A stretch of DNA of 64,000 nt from Cryomorpha sp963748925. GTDB lineage: Bacteria; Bacteroidota; Bacteroidia; Flavobacteriales_D; Cryomorphaceae. Shown piece after piece: positions 1-8,997 of the stretch (positions are counted from its first letter, which is position 1; each line of letters opens with the position of its first letter). Where the stretch lies: contig CAVVKG010000006.1 in NCBI GenBank assembly GCA_963748925.1, positions 1 to 64,000 of the forward strand, read 5' to 3'. The position numbers and the translations under genes were made by a program. The notes beneath the pieces are model-generated. The model saw only the letters and a list, made by a program, of their open reading frames with translations. It searched no databases and had not been told where the DNA came from.

Positions 1-11
1 CTAACAATTCA

Positions 12-31
12 ATAAGCGCAATTGCGCTTAT
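12..31. repeat. 20-bp perfect palindrome
   Basis: Bases 12-31 equal their own reverse complement; the arms are TAAGCGC/GCGCTTA around AATT, with one further A/T pair outside. It could be a dimeric protein-binding site or half of a larger structure cut by the window edge. Confidence 0.7.
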
Positions 32-154
32 CTATTTATAAATTTAAGAGTCTCAAACTCTATAGCTACAGTTGTAATTACAAGTATAAGAAATTATAAC
101 ACAGATACTTCAAACTTTAGCCGATTAACTTACCGGACTAATTTTTACTGTAGC

Positions 155-202
155 CGTAGAATTAAATTATACGTATAATTATACGTGTAATTTAATTCTA
201 CG
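155..202. repeat. 48-bp near-perfect inverted repeat
   Basis: Arms 155-174 and 183-202 pair over 20 bp with a single G/T wobble, and the 8-base centre (175-182) is itself palindromic. Such a long AT-rich dyad next to a short gene suggests a folded single-strand or cruciform site, or a rho-independent structure lacking a U-tract. Confidence 0.7.
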
Positions 203-376
203 CTTAGGTGTTAAGCGGATTCATACCAGAGAATATCTTATACCTAATTATAGTCGAGATTAAACAGGATAGTCCCTTTAGACCAGCTTTTGAATCTTTA
301 ACCCAATCCGTTTCCAGTAAAATGCCAGGCCAATCAAAGGATGAATAAAATATAGCGGCTATCCAAAATCTCCAAA

Positions 377-940
377 TCACCCTTCAATCCTTAACCCATA
401 TTTTTCAAGCAAGCCCGGAAGCCCGTCTAGTGAAAAGCGCGCACCTTTTACACGATTTTTTGACGGATCAATACTGAAATACCGGCTACCTCTGAAATCT
501 GCTTTTGCCAAATTGGTTTTATCAAAAATGGCACCCACCAAATCACTGTCTGAAAAAACAGCCTCTTCGAGGTTGGCATCAGAAAAATCTGCTTCCTCAA
601 GCTTACAGCCTATAAAACTTGTTTTTTTGATTTTCAATTTGTGAAAACTCGCGTACGTTAAATTGCATTTTTCGAAAGAGAACTCGAGCAAGAAAGGATT
701 GCAATCTCCAAAGGGCAGCCCCAGCAATTTGCATTGATGAAAAGATACATCTCTAAAGGATGTATGGGTTAAAGTGGCGCCTGTGAAATCACAATTTTCA
801 AATGTGCATTCGGCAAATTGGATGTCGGTAAGGTTGCAATTTGAAAAGGTGCAGTTCTTAAAACTACAGGCCTCAAACTCTGTATCAGTTAATCGGGATT
901 CTCCAAAATCTTGCGATGAGTAAATTTTATCGATAGTCAT
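377..940 (-). CDS. Pentapeptide-repeat protein
   Basis: 187-residue protein built almost wholly of A(D/N)LXX-type pentapeptide repeats, for example the CSFKNCTFSNCNLTDIQF run and the ADFSDANLEEAVFSDSDL run. The family folds into a right-handed quadrilateral beta-helix; known members include the Qnr and MfpA gyrase-protecting DNA mimics, but most are of unknown function. It has no signal peptide and is likely cytosolic. It starts with ATG at 940 and stands alone, transcribed leftward away from the divergent TonB receptor. Function cannot be assigned from sequence; a role in gyrase protection is only a possibility. Confidence 0.85.
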   Translation of the reverse strand: MTIDKIYSSQDFGESRLTDTEFEACSFKNCTFSNCNLTDIQFAECTFENCDFTGATLTHTSFRDVSFHQCKLLGLPFGDCNPFLLEFSFEKCNLTYASFHKLKIKKTSFIGCKLEEADFSDANLEEAVFSDSDLVGAIFDKTNLAKADFRGSRYFSIDPSKNRVKGARFSLDGLPGLLEKYGLRIEG

Positions 941-1063
941 TAATGTCCTGAAAAGTAGCTAATTACTTGATTTTTAACCCTCGAATTAGAGAGGATTCTG
1001 AAGTTTTCAAAATTAGCGAAACAAAAAGTTTATTCCTTTGTTGAAATGAATCAATAAATTTCA

Positions 1064-3473
1064 ATGTACAGAATTCTTTTGCTATCAGGGTGTTGCTTTC
1101 TTTTCCTTTTAAGTGCTACCGCGCAAAAAGGTATAATAAAAGGTAGGGTTTACAACGAAATTTCCAACGAACCGATTCCATTTGCAAATGTGGCCATCCA
1201 GAATTCAGCAAATGGGGCCGTAACTGATATCGATGGAAACTATCAAATAATAAACCTTGAGCCCGGTCTTTACAATGTGCAAACCAGCTATGTGGGTTTT
1301 GAGCCAAAGACCATTTTTGAAGTAGAGGTTCTCGCACAACAACCTACAAATTTGAATATCGGACTAGCAGAGAACTCCACAAAACTTGAAACGGTTGAAA
1401 TTACGACTGACGTTTTTGAGAGAAATATTGAGAGCCCGGTTTCACTCCAGCAAATAGGAACGAATGAAATACAGCGAAACCCGGGAGGAAACCGCGATAT
1501 ATCAAGGGCTCTGCAAGTCTTGCCCGGTGTTTCTTCTTCGCTATCTTTTCGAAATGACATTATTATTCGAGGTGGGGCGCCTAATGAAAATCGGTTTTAT
1601 CTCGATGGGGTAGAGGTTCCTAATATCAACCACTTTGCCACGCAGGGTTCTTCAGGCGGTCCGGTGGGAATCATTAATGTGAATTTCATTAAAAGCGTTG
1701 ACTTCTATTCGGGCGCTTTTCCTGCCAACAGAGGGAATGCACTGAGCTCGGTTCTTGAGTTTACACAAAAGGAGGGGAATACAGATCGGCTGCGCACAAA
1801 TTTCACCCTCGGCGCCAGCGATATTGGGATAACATTTGATGGACCAATTGGCGAGAAAACGAGTTATATTTTCTCTGCCCGAAGGTCCTATCTTCAGTTT
1901 TTGTTTGGCGTTATCGGGCTTCCTTTTTTGCCTACCTACAATGATTCGCAGCTCAAGGTTAAGCATCGGTTTAACCAAAAGAATGAATTGACTATTATAG
2001 GTCTGGGTGCCTACGATACTTTCGAACTAAACGAAAGTGCGGTCGAAGATGCTGACAATGAAGAGGATCGCCAACGAGCTGAGTATATTCTCGGAAATAT
2101 TCCCGTTAATAACCAATGGAATTACACAATCGGCGCCAATTACAAGCATTTTTCGAAAAACGGTTTTCAGAACGTGGTGGTAAGCCGAAATGAATTGAAT
2201 AACGAAGCGGTAAAATATGAGGGGAATGATGATTCAGACCCCAATAACTTGATATTGAATTACAATTCTGCCGAGATTGAAAACAAGTTTCGATTTGAGC
2301 ATACACAACGCACCGAGTTTTGGAAGCTGAATGGAGGCATTAATGTGGAGGATGTAACCTATACGAATTCTACCTTCAATAAAGTAGCAGAAGGGTGATC
2401 TTGTCCAAATAATCGATTTCTCATCGGAAATCAACTTTCAAAAGTTTGGATTTTTTGCTCAGGCGAGCCGCAGCGTATGGGAAGACCGCTTATTACTTTC
2501 CTTTGGCCTGCGAAGCGATTGGAACAATTATGCAGAGAGCATGGGTAACCCGATTGACCAGCTCTCACCGCGGTTTTCATTTTCATACAGTATTACTCCC
2601 CAACTCAGTTTTAATGGAAACATTGGAAGGTATTACCAGTTGCCCCCTTATACGGTTTTAGGATACCGCGACAATCAGGGAACGCTTGTCAACAAAGAGA
2701 ATGAAGTTAAATACATTCAGTCCGATCATTATGTAGCCGGTTTTCAATATGTCTTTGAGAAGAATACCAAGGTGTCTATTGAAGGGTTTTACAAGGATTA
2801 CAGCAACTACCCGTTCACCTTGCGCGACAGCATCAATTTGGCCAATCTGGGAGGAGATTTTGGTGTAATAGGCAACGAGGCTGTGACTTCTACGGGCGAA
2901 GGCCGAAGCTATGGAGTAGAATTCCTAGTTCAGCGAAAGCTGTACAATGGCCTTTACGGAATTGCAGCGCTGACGCTGGTGCGAAGTGAGTTCACTGATA
3001 AAAACGACGAGTATATACCTTCAAGCTGGGATAACCGGTTTATTTTAAGCTTGACTGCCGGCAAGAAATTTAAAAAGAACTGGGAGCTTGGGACCAGGCT
3101 GGCTGTTCTCGGCGGACCTCCATTCACGCCGTATGATGTTAGTACTTCGGCTTTGAAGGATATATGGGATGTGCGCGGAAGTGGCCTACCCGATTACAAC
3201 CGTATAAATACGGAACGAAATCCGGTTACTTATCAACTTGATGTGCGTCTTGATAAGAAGTATTTCTTCGAAAAGTGGAGCTTGAACTTATATCTGGATA
3301 TTGAAAATGTCACCGGCGCCAGTTTTGAGCTTAATCCATTTCTGGATACGGTAAAGGATGATGCGAATAATCCGGTTACTGATCCAACTGATTCGAGCCG
3401 ATATTTGTTGACAACCATTCCCAACAATGCGGGCACTCTGCTGCCGACTATTGGCATTGTCGTAGAATTTTAA
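1064..3473 (+). pseudogene. TonB-dependent receptor with CarboxypepD_reg-like domain, frameshifted
   Basis: Outer-membrane TonB-dependent receptor: signal peptide (residues 1-20), CarboxypepD_reg-like beta-sandwich (about 23-105), plug domain (about 130-235, with the VLPGVSS and IIIRGG segments), then the barrel. The first frame stops at TGA 2396-2398. The rest of the barrel continues without a break in the next frame to 3473. The second frame has its own stop at 2385-2387, so the shift lies in 2388-2396. Removing one G from GGG 2393-2395 restores a single 802-residue frame ending in an aromatic-rich barrel strand (IGIVVEF). Either a real one-base insertion that inactivates the gene or a sequence error. 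Substrate unknown; no SusD-like partner adjoins it. Confidence 0.85.
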
Positions 3474-3485
3474 GAAAGGGCTGGT

Positions 3486-3521
3486 AATAAAAACGCTGCC
3501 GACTCTGAGAAGACGGCAGCG
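3486..3521 (-). terminator. Rho-independent terminator of the DUF4412 gene
   Basis: An 8-bp perfect GC-rich stem (3494-3501 with 3514-3521) is followed, on the minus strand, by a TTTTTATTA tract. It lies between the convergent TonB receptor and DUF4412 genes and faces the latter. Confidence 0.85.
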
Positions 3522-3567
3522 AGATGAGCTTTGTTTCAAGCCCTTCAGTTGAAAGATTGGTTGGCTA

Positions 3568-4536
3568 TTAATTTCCTCCACCCATTCCAGGCAAATTCAT
3601 AAATTGGTATCCTTTGGTTGAGAACGATTTGGGTTGGTTCTTATTGAATTCTTTTACAGTCGTAATCGTTTTTTCTTCGTTTTTCTTTGACTCACCAATG
3701 ATTTGAATCATTGCACCTTGTGGATAATTGTCAGGGAGTTCGTATTCGCTCGACATTTTCTTGTTTGTAGCCATCATATTAGACATATAACCCATCCAGT
3801 TGGCCTCTATATCATCGGTAACCCAATAGGAATAATCCCATTCCTCATCACCTTCCGTACTTGTCATTACATACTCTTCACAATCGTAACCCGAAATAAC
3901 CTTTGTGTTTCCCGTTTTTTCAAAACTGTATTTTATGTTTTCTTCCTTAGTCTTCTCCATTTGGTCTTCAAAATTGGCCGGATCAAACTTCATTGCCATC
4001 CCCATTTTTTGGCCATCGGTATTAATAAGAGTTACCATTTGATAAGACTGCATGTCATATATCATAAAACTCTCTGATCCCTCAGCATATACTTCCATTC
4101 CAAAGTTTGGTTCTGTTTCAGAAAAGTACATTTTAGTGTCCATCGGGTCCTGCTCTTTACCTTTTTTGTTCCAGGTTTGAATGTTGAGCAACATATTGTG
4201 ATCAAAGCTGTAACTGTCTTCTACATCAACATCACCACCAAAGAGCTTTGACATCATTGCTGCGCTTTGATCACCTGATTCTTGATTGCTTTGTGAATCG
4301 CTACCTGCAGATTCGCTATTAGAATCATTTTCTTTTTCTTCGTCTTTATCAGAATTTTTCTTTTTACTAAAGAGTCCTTCAATGGCGTCTAATCCTTTGT
4401 CAATACCCTTGTCAATTTTCTGATCAACCCTTTGATTTGTTTTTTCTTTGGCTCTTTCTTCGGTCCTGTCTACAACTTGTCCCATTAAAAATGTAGAGCA
4501 AAATAAGATGGATAATATGGTTGTAATTCCTTTCAT
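3568..4536 (-). CDS. DUF4412-domain exported protein
   Basis: 322 residues with an N-terminal signal peptide (cleavage after about residue 19), a long low-complexity acidic/Ser/Gln segment (about 50-95), then a DUF4412-type domain (about 105-290). The domain includes the YDMQSYQMVTL strand and the SGYDCEEYVMTS motif that typifies the family. DUF4412 proteins are Bacteroidota envelope proteins of unknown function. It is monocistronic, with its own terminator downstream. The Asp/Glu-rich linker probably separates the exported domain from the membrane surface. Confidence 0.75.
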   Translation of the reverse strand: MKGITTILSILFCSTFLMGQVVDRTEERAKEKTNQRVDQKIDKGIDKGLDAIEGLFSKKKNSDKDEEKENDSNSESAGSDSQSNQESGDQSAAMMSKLFGGDVDVEDSYSFDHNMLLNIQTWNKKGKEQDPMDTKMYFSETEPNFGMEVYAEGSESFMIYDMQSYQMVTLINTDGQKMGMAMKFDPANFEDQMEKTKEENIKYSFEKTGNTKVISGYDCEEYVMTSTEGDEEWDYSYWVTDDIEANWMGYMSNMMATNKKMSSEYELPDNYPQGAMIQIIGESKKNEEKTITTVKEFNKNQPKSFSTKGYQFMNLPGMGGGN

Positions 4537-5011
4537 GTTGTAGTGATATAAATGCAGTTATCGATTAAAATGAAGCCTCTAAGGTAAAAAATACTAGCTT
4601 AGTCTAATAAAATATGTTGTAGCGAGATGTCGCTAGTCCAATTTTTATTGTGGAACTGTTTTGTCAAGTCAATGCTCAAGAGGGTTTGACAATGAGTGGG
4701 ATAGATAATAATGACTAAAAATAATTGAAGATTTTTATTCAACTGAGTTTGAGACTAAATTTATTTATACATTTCGCCCCTAAATGGACAGCATCCTTTA
4801 CATAGACATCTATCACAAAAGAGGTATACTTGCGGTGATGAATAAAATGCATAGCGTCAATCTAAAACTCTTATTCAGAGTCTTTTATATTTGGAGTAGC
4901 ATCAGTAATTTCCTGTTGCTGCCAATTCGGATTTGAGCATAACTTTCAAGTTACTCAAACATTTCTATTTTCTCATTGTCTTATCTTTTACATTTATTGC
5001 ACTTTTAAACT
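4537..5011. other. 475-bp intergenic region, divergent between DUF4412 and polyamine operon
   Basis: No convincing gene. It must hold the promoters of both flanking transcription units. A loose -7-like sequence (TACATTTC, 4768-4775) is followed by a 50-codon ATG frame (4784-4936) without a ribosome-binding site or recognisable composition, which I do not call as a gene. Confidence 0.5.
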
Positions 5012-6460
5012 ATGAAAATTCAATACTTCGATCTAATAGATCAAACGTTTCATTTTCCACAGGAAGAATTTAAACTAGAGGAAGAAGAGCTTAGTTTCCA
5101 CGGCATCCCGATGATGGAGGTGGTCAGAAAATATGGTACGCCTCTCAAGTTTACATATCTGCCCAAAATATCTCAGAATATACAGCGGGCTAAGGGCTGG
5201 TTTAACGATGCCATGGAAAAAGTAGACTATAAAGGGATATACAATTATTGCTATTGCACAAAGAGCTCGCATTTTGCCCATGTGGTGGAAGAGGCTCTTA
5301 AGAATGACATCTCTATTGAAACTTCCTCAGCTTACGATCTGGATATTGTAGAATATCTATATGATAACGATAAGCTCAATAAAGATCGATACATCGTTTG
5401 CAATGGCTACAAAACCGATGACTATTTAAAGAAAATTGCACATTTAATTAATCGCGGATTTAAGATTCTGCCGATCATCGATAATTATAACGAGGTAGAC
5501 GTGCTTGATGAGCTTATTGAAAAAGAGTTTGAAATAGGCATCAGGATAGCAAGTGAGGAGGAGCCTAAATTTGAGTTTTATACCAGCCGCCTGGGCATTG
5601 GTTACAGAAATATTGCACCGTTTTACCGCGATGTGATTCAAAAAAAGCCAAAGATTAAGCTTAAAATGCTTCATTTTTTCATCAATACAGGAATCAATGA
5701 TACGGCCTATTACTGGAATGAGCTTAACAAATGTCTCACAGTATACGGTAGGCTCAAGGAAGATTGTCCTGAGCTTGATAGTCTTAATATTGGTGGTGGT
5801 TTCCCAATAAAAAACAGCCTCGCCTTCGAATATGACTATGCTTACATGGCACAGGAAATAATTTCGCAGATTAAAAGTTTCTGTGAAGACAGGAAAATAC
5901 TGGAACCAAACATTTATACTGAGTTTGGAAGTTTTACTGTTGGTGAAAGCGGTGGAGCCCTGTTTAAAGTAATTTACCAGAAACGCCAGAATGACAAAGA
6001 GCGTTGGAACATGATCGATTCATCCTTTATGACCACATTACCCGATTCGTGGGCCATTAATAAGCGCTTTGTTATGCTTCCGCTAAATAGGTGGGATAGT
6101 GAATACGAGCGCGTTTTCTTGGGTGGACTTACTTGCGACAGTGATGATTATTACAATTCTGAGCAGCATATGAATGCTATTTATTTGCCTCGTTTTAACG
6201 CTGAAAAACCACTTTACATTGGCTTTTTCAATACAGGTGCTTATCAGGATACTGTAGGAGGATACGGCGGTTTGCAACACTGTCTTATTCCAACACCGAA
6301 ACACATTATAATTGACAAGGATGAGAATGGAGAATTTACCTATCGGGTATTTTCTGAAAAGCAAGCTGCTTCATCCATGATGAGATTATTGGGATATCCA
6401 TCAACAACCGAACAAAAAGAAGAATTAGAAATTATCGATAATGGAAGAGTATCAGAATAA
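5012..6460 (+). CDS. Arginine decarboxylase (short PLP fold-III type)
   Basis: 482-residue fold-III PLP-dependent decarboxylase. The Schiff-base lysine is probably Lys84 in the YCYCTKSSHF motif; later motifs include the glycine-rich LNIGGGFP phosphate loop and the C-terminal barrel with LGGLTCDSDD, where the Cys/Asp pair completes the active site. It is shorter than E. coli SpeA (about 650) and matches the compact flavobacterial arginine decarboxylases. The immediate downstream agmatinase (20-bp overlap) supports arginine to agmatine as its reaction. It is the first gene of a three-gene polyamine operon. A diaminopimelate or other amino-acid decarboxylase activity is less likely, given the neighbours. 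Confidence 0.8.
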   Translation: MKIQYFDLIDQTFHFPQEEFKLEEEELSFHGIPMMEVVRKYGTPLKFTYLPKISQNIQRAKGWFNDAMEKVDYKGIYNYCYCTKSSHFAHVVEEALKNDISIETSSAYDLDIVEYLYDNDKLNKDRYIVCNGYKTDDYLKKIAHLINRGFKILPIIDNYNEVDVLDELIEKEFEIGIRIASEEEPKFEFYTSRLGIGYRNIAPFYRDVIQKKPKIKLKMLHFFINTGINDTAYYWNELNKCLTVYGRLKEDCPELDSLNIGGGFPIKNSLAFEYDYAYMAQEIISQIKSFCEDRKILEPNIYTEFGSFTVGESGGALFKVIYQKRQNDKERWNMIDSSFMTTLPDSWAINKRFVMLPLNRWDSEYERVFLGGLTCDSDDYYNSEQHMNAIYLPRFNAEKPLYIGFFNTGAYQDTVGGYGGLQHCLIPTPKHIIIDKDENGEFTYRVFSEKQAASSMMRLLGYPSTTEQKEELEIIDNGRVSE

Positions 6461-7316
6461 TTTTGGAGGCATTCCCGATGAGTTTGCACGCCTGGAAACG
6501 GCAAAAGTTGTCCTAATTCCGGTTCCTTATGATGGAACCAGTACCTGGCAAAAAGGAGCAGATGAAGGGCCGGCAGCTTTGCTTGACGCAGCCCGCAACA
6601 TGGAGCTTTACGACATTGAAACCGGAACGGAGGTTTACCAGGAAGGAATTTTTCTGGCGCCTCCTGTATCAGAAAACAAGTCGCCTGAAGCAATGGTAGA
6701 GGCTGTTCACAAAACAGTGGCTTCCTACCTCGGAAAAGATAAATTCGTGACAGCCATCGGTGGTGAGCACTCCATTAGCATTGGAGTAATTCGCGCTTTT
6801 ATGGAAAAGTATAAGGAGCTTACCGTTCTTCAAATCGATGCGCATGCTGACTTGCGAGAATCTTATGAAGGTAGTAAATGCAATCATGCTTGTGCCGTTT
6901 ATGAGGCAAACCAGAATGCGCACCTCGTACAGGTGGGAATTAGAAGCATGGATGTAAGTGAAAATAAGGTGATGAAACGCGAGAATGTTTTCTTCGCGCA
7001 CGACATGGTTAAGAATCCAGATTGGATGGATGAGGCCATAGACCGCATGACCCGAAATGTATTTATTACCATTGATCTGGATGCTTTTGATCCATCCATT
7101 ATGCCCAGCACCGGAACTCCGGAACCGGGTGGGATGCAGTGGTATGAGACCTTGAAGTTTATTAAAAAAGTAAATAAAAAGCGAAATATTGTCGGGTTCG
7201 ACATTGTGGAATTATGTCCTGATTCGAATGAAAAATCATCTGATTTTTTGGCGGCTAAGCTTTATTACAAGATATTGACCTATATATTTAAGAAAAAGAA
7301 CAAGAAAAATGGCTGA
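6441..7316 (+). CDS. speB: Agmatinase (ureohydrolase family)
   Basis: 291 residues; hydrolyses agmatine to putrescine and urea. All ureohydrolase metal ligands are present: GGEHS (His110), DAHADLR (Asp133, His135, Asp137) and DLDAFDPS (Asp212, Asp214), binding a dinuclear Mn centre. The start ATG at 6441 lies inside the end of the decarboxylase gene, and its own stop overlaps the next start, indicating translational coupling. Arginase or guanidinobutyrase are related alternatives, but operon context favours agmatinase. Confidence 0.9.
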   Translation: MEEYQNNFGGIPDEFARLETAKVVLIPVPYDGTSTWQKGADEGPAALLDAARNMELYDIETGTEVYQEGIFLAPPVSENKSPEAMVEAVHKTVASYLGKDKFVTAIGGEHSISIGVIRAFMEKYKELTVLQIDAHADLRESYEGSKCNHACAVYEANQNAHLVQVGIRSMDVSENKVMKRENVFFAHDMVKNPDWMDEAIDRMTRNVFITIDLDAFDPSIMPSTGTPEPGGMQWYETLKFIKKVNKKRNIVGFDIVELCPDSNEKSSDFLAAKLYYKILTYIFKKKNKKNG

Positions 7317-8286
7317 GAAAGGACCAATTTCAAAATTTATTGAGCACCACTACAAACACTTTAACGCAGCTGCTTTAGTAGATGCTGCCAAGGGTTACGA
7401 ATCGCACTTACTTGAAAATGGTAAAATGATGATTACCCTGGCCGGCGCAATGAGCACAGCTGAGCTTGGGAGAAGTCTGGCCGAAATGATTAGACAAGAT
7501 AAGGTTCAGATCATTTCTTGCACCGGAGCAAACCTTGAGGAAGATGTAATGAACCTTGTAGCTCATAGCCACTACGAGCGTGTGCCACATTACCGCGACC
7601 TCACCCCGCAGGAAGAGTGGGATTTGCTCGAGCGCGGTTTAAATCGCGTTACAGATACCTGTATCCCCGAAGAGGAAGCATTTAGAAGGTTGCAGGGAAA
7701 TATCGTAAAGCAGTGGAAAGGTGCTGAAGAAAAAGGAGAACGCTATTTTCCGCATGAGTATATGTATAAGATGATCCTTTCAGGAGATTTGGAGGAGTAT
7801 TACGAAATAGATCCTAAAAACTCTTGGATGATAGCGGCGGCTGAAAAAAACTTGCCCCTAATTGTTCCCGGGTGGGAGGATAGCACAATGGGTAATATTT
7901 TCGCCTCTTATTGTATTAAAGGCGAATTAAAACCATCGACTGTGAAATCAGGTATTGAATATATGACCTGGCTTGCAGACTGGTATCCTAAAAACTCATC
8001 GGGAAAAGGAGTTGGATTTTTTCAGATTGGTGGCGGTATAGCCGGAGATTTCCCGATCTGTGTAGTACCTATGCTATATCAGGATATGGAAATGCCAGAG
8101 ATTCCATTTTGGAGCTATTTCTGTCAGATTTCAGATTCTACCACTAGTTATGGATCGTATTCCGGAGCAGTGCCTAACGAGAAAATAACATGGGGTAAAC
8201 TAGATATTAAAACACCGAAATTTATTGTAGAAAGTGATGCTACTATCGTTGCACCATTAATTTTTGCATGGATTTTAAATTGGTAA
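7309..8286 (+). CDS. Deoxyhypusine synthase-family enzyme (putative homospermidine/polyamine synthase)
   Basis: 325 residues of the deoxyhypusine synthase fold: NAD-binding region with SCTGANLEEDVMN (about 65-77), and the catalytic motif ending in TWGKL, where Lys297 matches the enzyme-intermediate lysine of eukaryotic DHS. Bacteria lack eIF5A, so the family is thought to transfer the aminobutyl group to a small acceptor such as putrescine, giving homospermidine. It follows arginine decarboxylase and agmatinase with an 8-bp overlap, so it probably uses the putrescine made by them. The true acceptor cannot be told from sequence. Confidence 0.8.
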   Translation: MAEKGPISKFIEHHYKHFNAAALVDAAKGYESHLLENGKMMITLAGAMSTAELGRSLAEMIRQDKVQIISCTGANLEEDVMNLVAHSHYERVPHYRDLTPQEEWDLLERGLNRVTDTCIPEEEAFRRLQGNIVKQWKGAEEKGERYFPHEYMYKMILSGDLEEYYEIDPKNSWMIAAAEKNLPLIVPGWEDSTMGNIFASYCIKGELKPSTVKSGIEYMTWLADWYPKNSSGKGVGFFQIGGGIAGDFPICVVPMLYQDMEMPEIPFWSYFCQISDSTTSYGSYSGAVPNEKITWGKLDIKTPKFIVESDATIVAPLIFAWILNW

Positions 8287-8440
8287 CAAAAACCTTTTTA
8301 AATTTATCTGCGTATTTAAGCGCAAAATCCTGATATTAACCTCACTAAAATGTTAAAATGCATAACAGCACAAAACTAAATTCTGTAATTTTAAACCAGG
8401 GAATTTCAGCTAAGAAATCCCATATTAACACCGCGTAGAA

Positions 8441-8740
8441 ATGAAAAGGGTTATCAAAGACTTTAAGGCCATCACTGAAGATGTCGTAGCCTTAATTAAC
8501 GAGCAGTACCCGTATGGCTATGAAGATAGTCAATTGGTGACTTTTGTAAATGCCAAAGGAGAGTTTGTAAAAGCTCTCGAAGTTAAATCTGATGAAATTA
8601 CATATCTCATTAAGCTGAGCACCAACTTAAAGGAGCACATTAATGATTATATGGATTCTGACGACGACGATGATTATTCTTATAATTCTGATGATGGAGT
8701 GGATGTCGAAATCGACGATTCTATTGATGACGAAGATTAG
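8441..8740 (+). CDS. Small acidic protein of unknown function
   Basis: 99 residues. An ordered N-terminal half (about 1-65, alternating beta/alpha, ending in a helix) precedes a C-terminal tail of almost only Asp, Ser, Tyr and Glu (about 66-99). I do not recognise a characterised family. Acidic tails of this kind occur in proteins that bind basic partners; the next small ORF encodes a strongly basic protein, which is suggestive but unproven. The start ATG follows an AT-rich leader. Confidence 0.75.
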   Translation: MKRVIKDFKAITEDVVALINEQYPYGYEDSQLVTFVNAKGEFVKALEVKSDEITYLIKLSTNLKEHINDYMDSDDDDDYSYNSDDGVDVEIDDSIDDED

Positions 8741-8768
8741 TTAGTGGATTTTTAAAAAAGTACTAATT

Positions 8769-8921
8769 GTGAAAAAGACAAGATTAAAAGCTCCTTCGAA
8801 GGGCTTTGAATTTCATGATGAAGACAGGGTGAACGATTCATTTCAACGCGGAAAGAAACGTTTGCATCCTACAAAACGTATGAGAAAACAGGATTTAGAT
8901 ATTTACGATGATGAATATTGA
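8769..8921 (+). CDS. Small basic protein (50 aa), GTG start
   Basis: A 50-codon frame begins at GTG 8769, 28 bp after the acidic-protein stop, and ends at TGA 8919-8921. Composition is highly charged: a Lys/Arg-rich body (QRGKKRLHPTKRMRKQ) and an acidic end (DLDIYDDEY). A good terminator follows directly. Charge bias, position in the transcript and the terminator at its end support a real gene, though there is no recognisable domain. Confidence 0.55.
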   Translation: MKKTRLKAPSKGFEFHDEDRVNDSFQRGKKRLHPTKRMRKQDLDIYDDEY

Positions 8922-8944
8922 GTTTCAATAATACCTAACATTAA

Positions 8945-8982
8945 AAGGGTCGCATTCACAAAAGTGAGTGTGGCCCTTTTTT
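8945..8982 (+). terminator. Rho-independent terminator
   Basis: A 15-bp stem (8945-8959 with 8964-8978, three G-U wobbles, AAAA loop) is followed by a T-run to 8982. It ends the small-protein transcript and lies just upstream of the VOC gene. Confidence 0.9.
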
Positions 8983-8997
8983 AATACATCCACAATT

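Larger units (their letters stand above)
1..376. other. Gene-free, AT-rich, palindrome-rich edge region
   Basis: No credible coding frame is seen. The stretch holds a perfect 20-bp palindrome (12-31) and a 48-bp near-perfect palindrome (155-202), the latter flanked by complementary 9-mers at 121-129 and 210-218 (8 of 9 matching). The hexamer TAAGCG or its complement occurs four times (13-18, 25-30, 201-206, 212-217). It lies downstream of the leftward pentapeptide-repeat gene, so part of it may end that transcript, but no T-tract typical of an intrinsic terminator follows either arm. A recombination-site reading is discussed in the findings. Confidence 0.6.

Noticed and set aside
2393..2398. 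Programmed +1 frameshift at GGG-TGA in the TonB receptor
   Set aside because: The glycine slip is possible in principle, but two more genes in the window carry similar one-base excesses, so an indel or sequence error is simpler.
4784..4936. 50-codon ATG frame upstream of the arginine decarboxylase
   Set aside because: No ribosome-binding site, no recognisable domain, and composition like intergenic DNA. Kept only as a remark in the intergenic entry.
8968..8997. Upstream in-frame start for the VOC protein
   Set aside because: It would put the strong terminator at 8945-8982 partly inside the coding region; ATG 8998 fits the family start.
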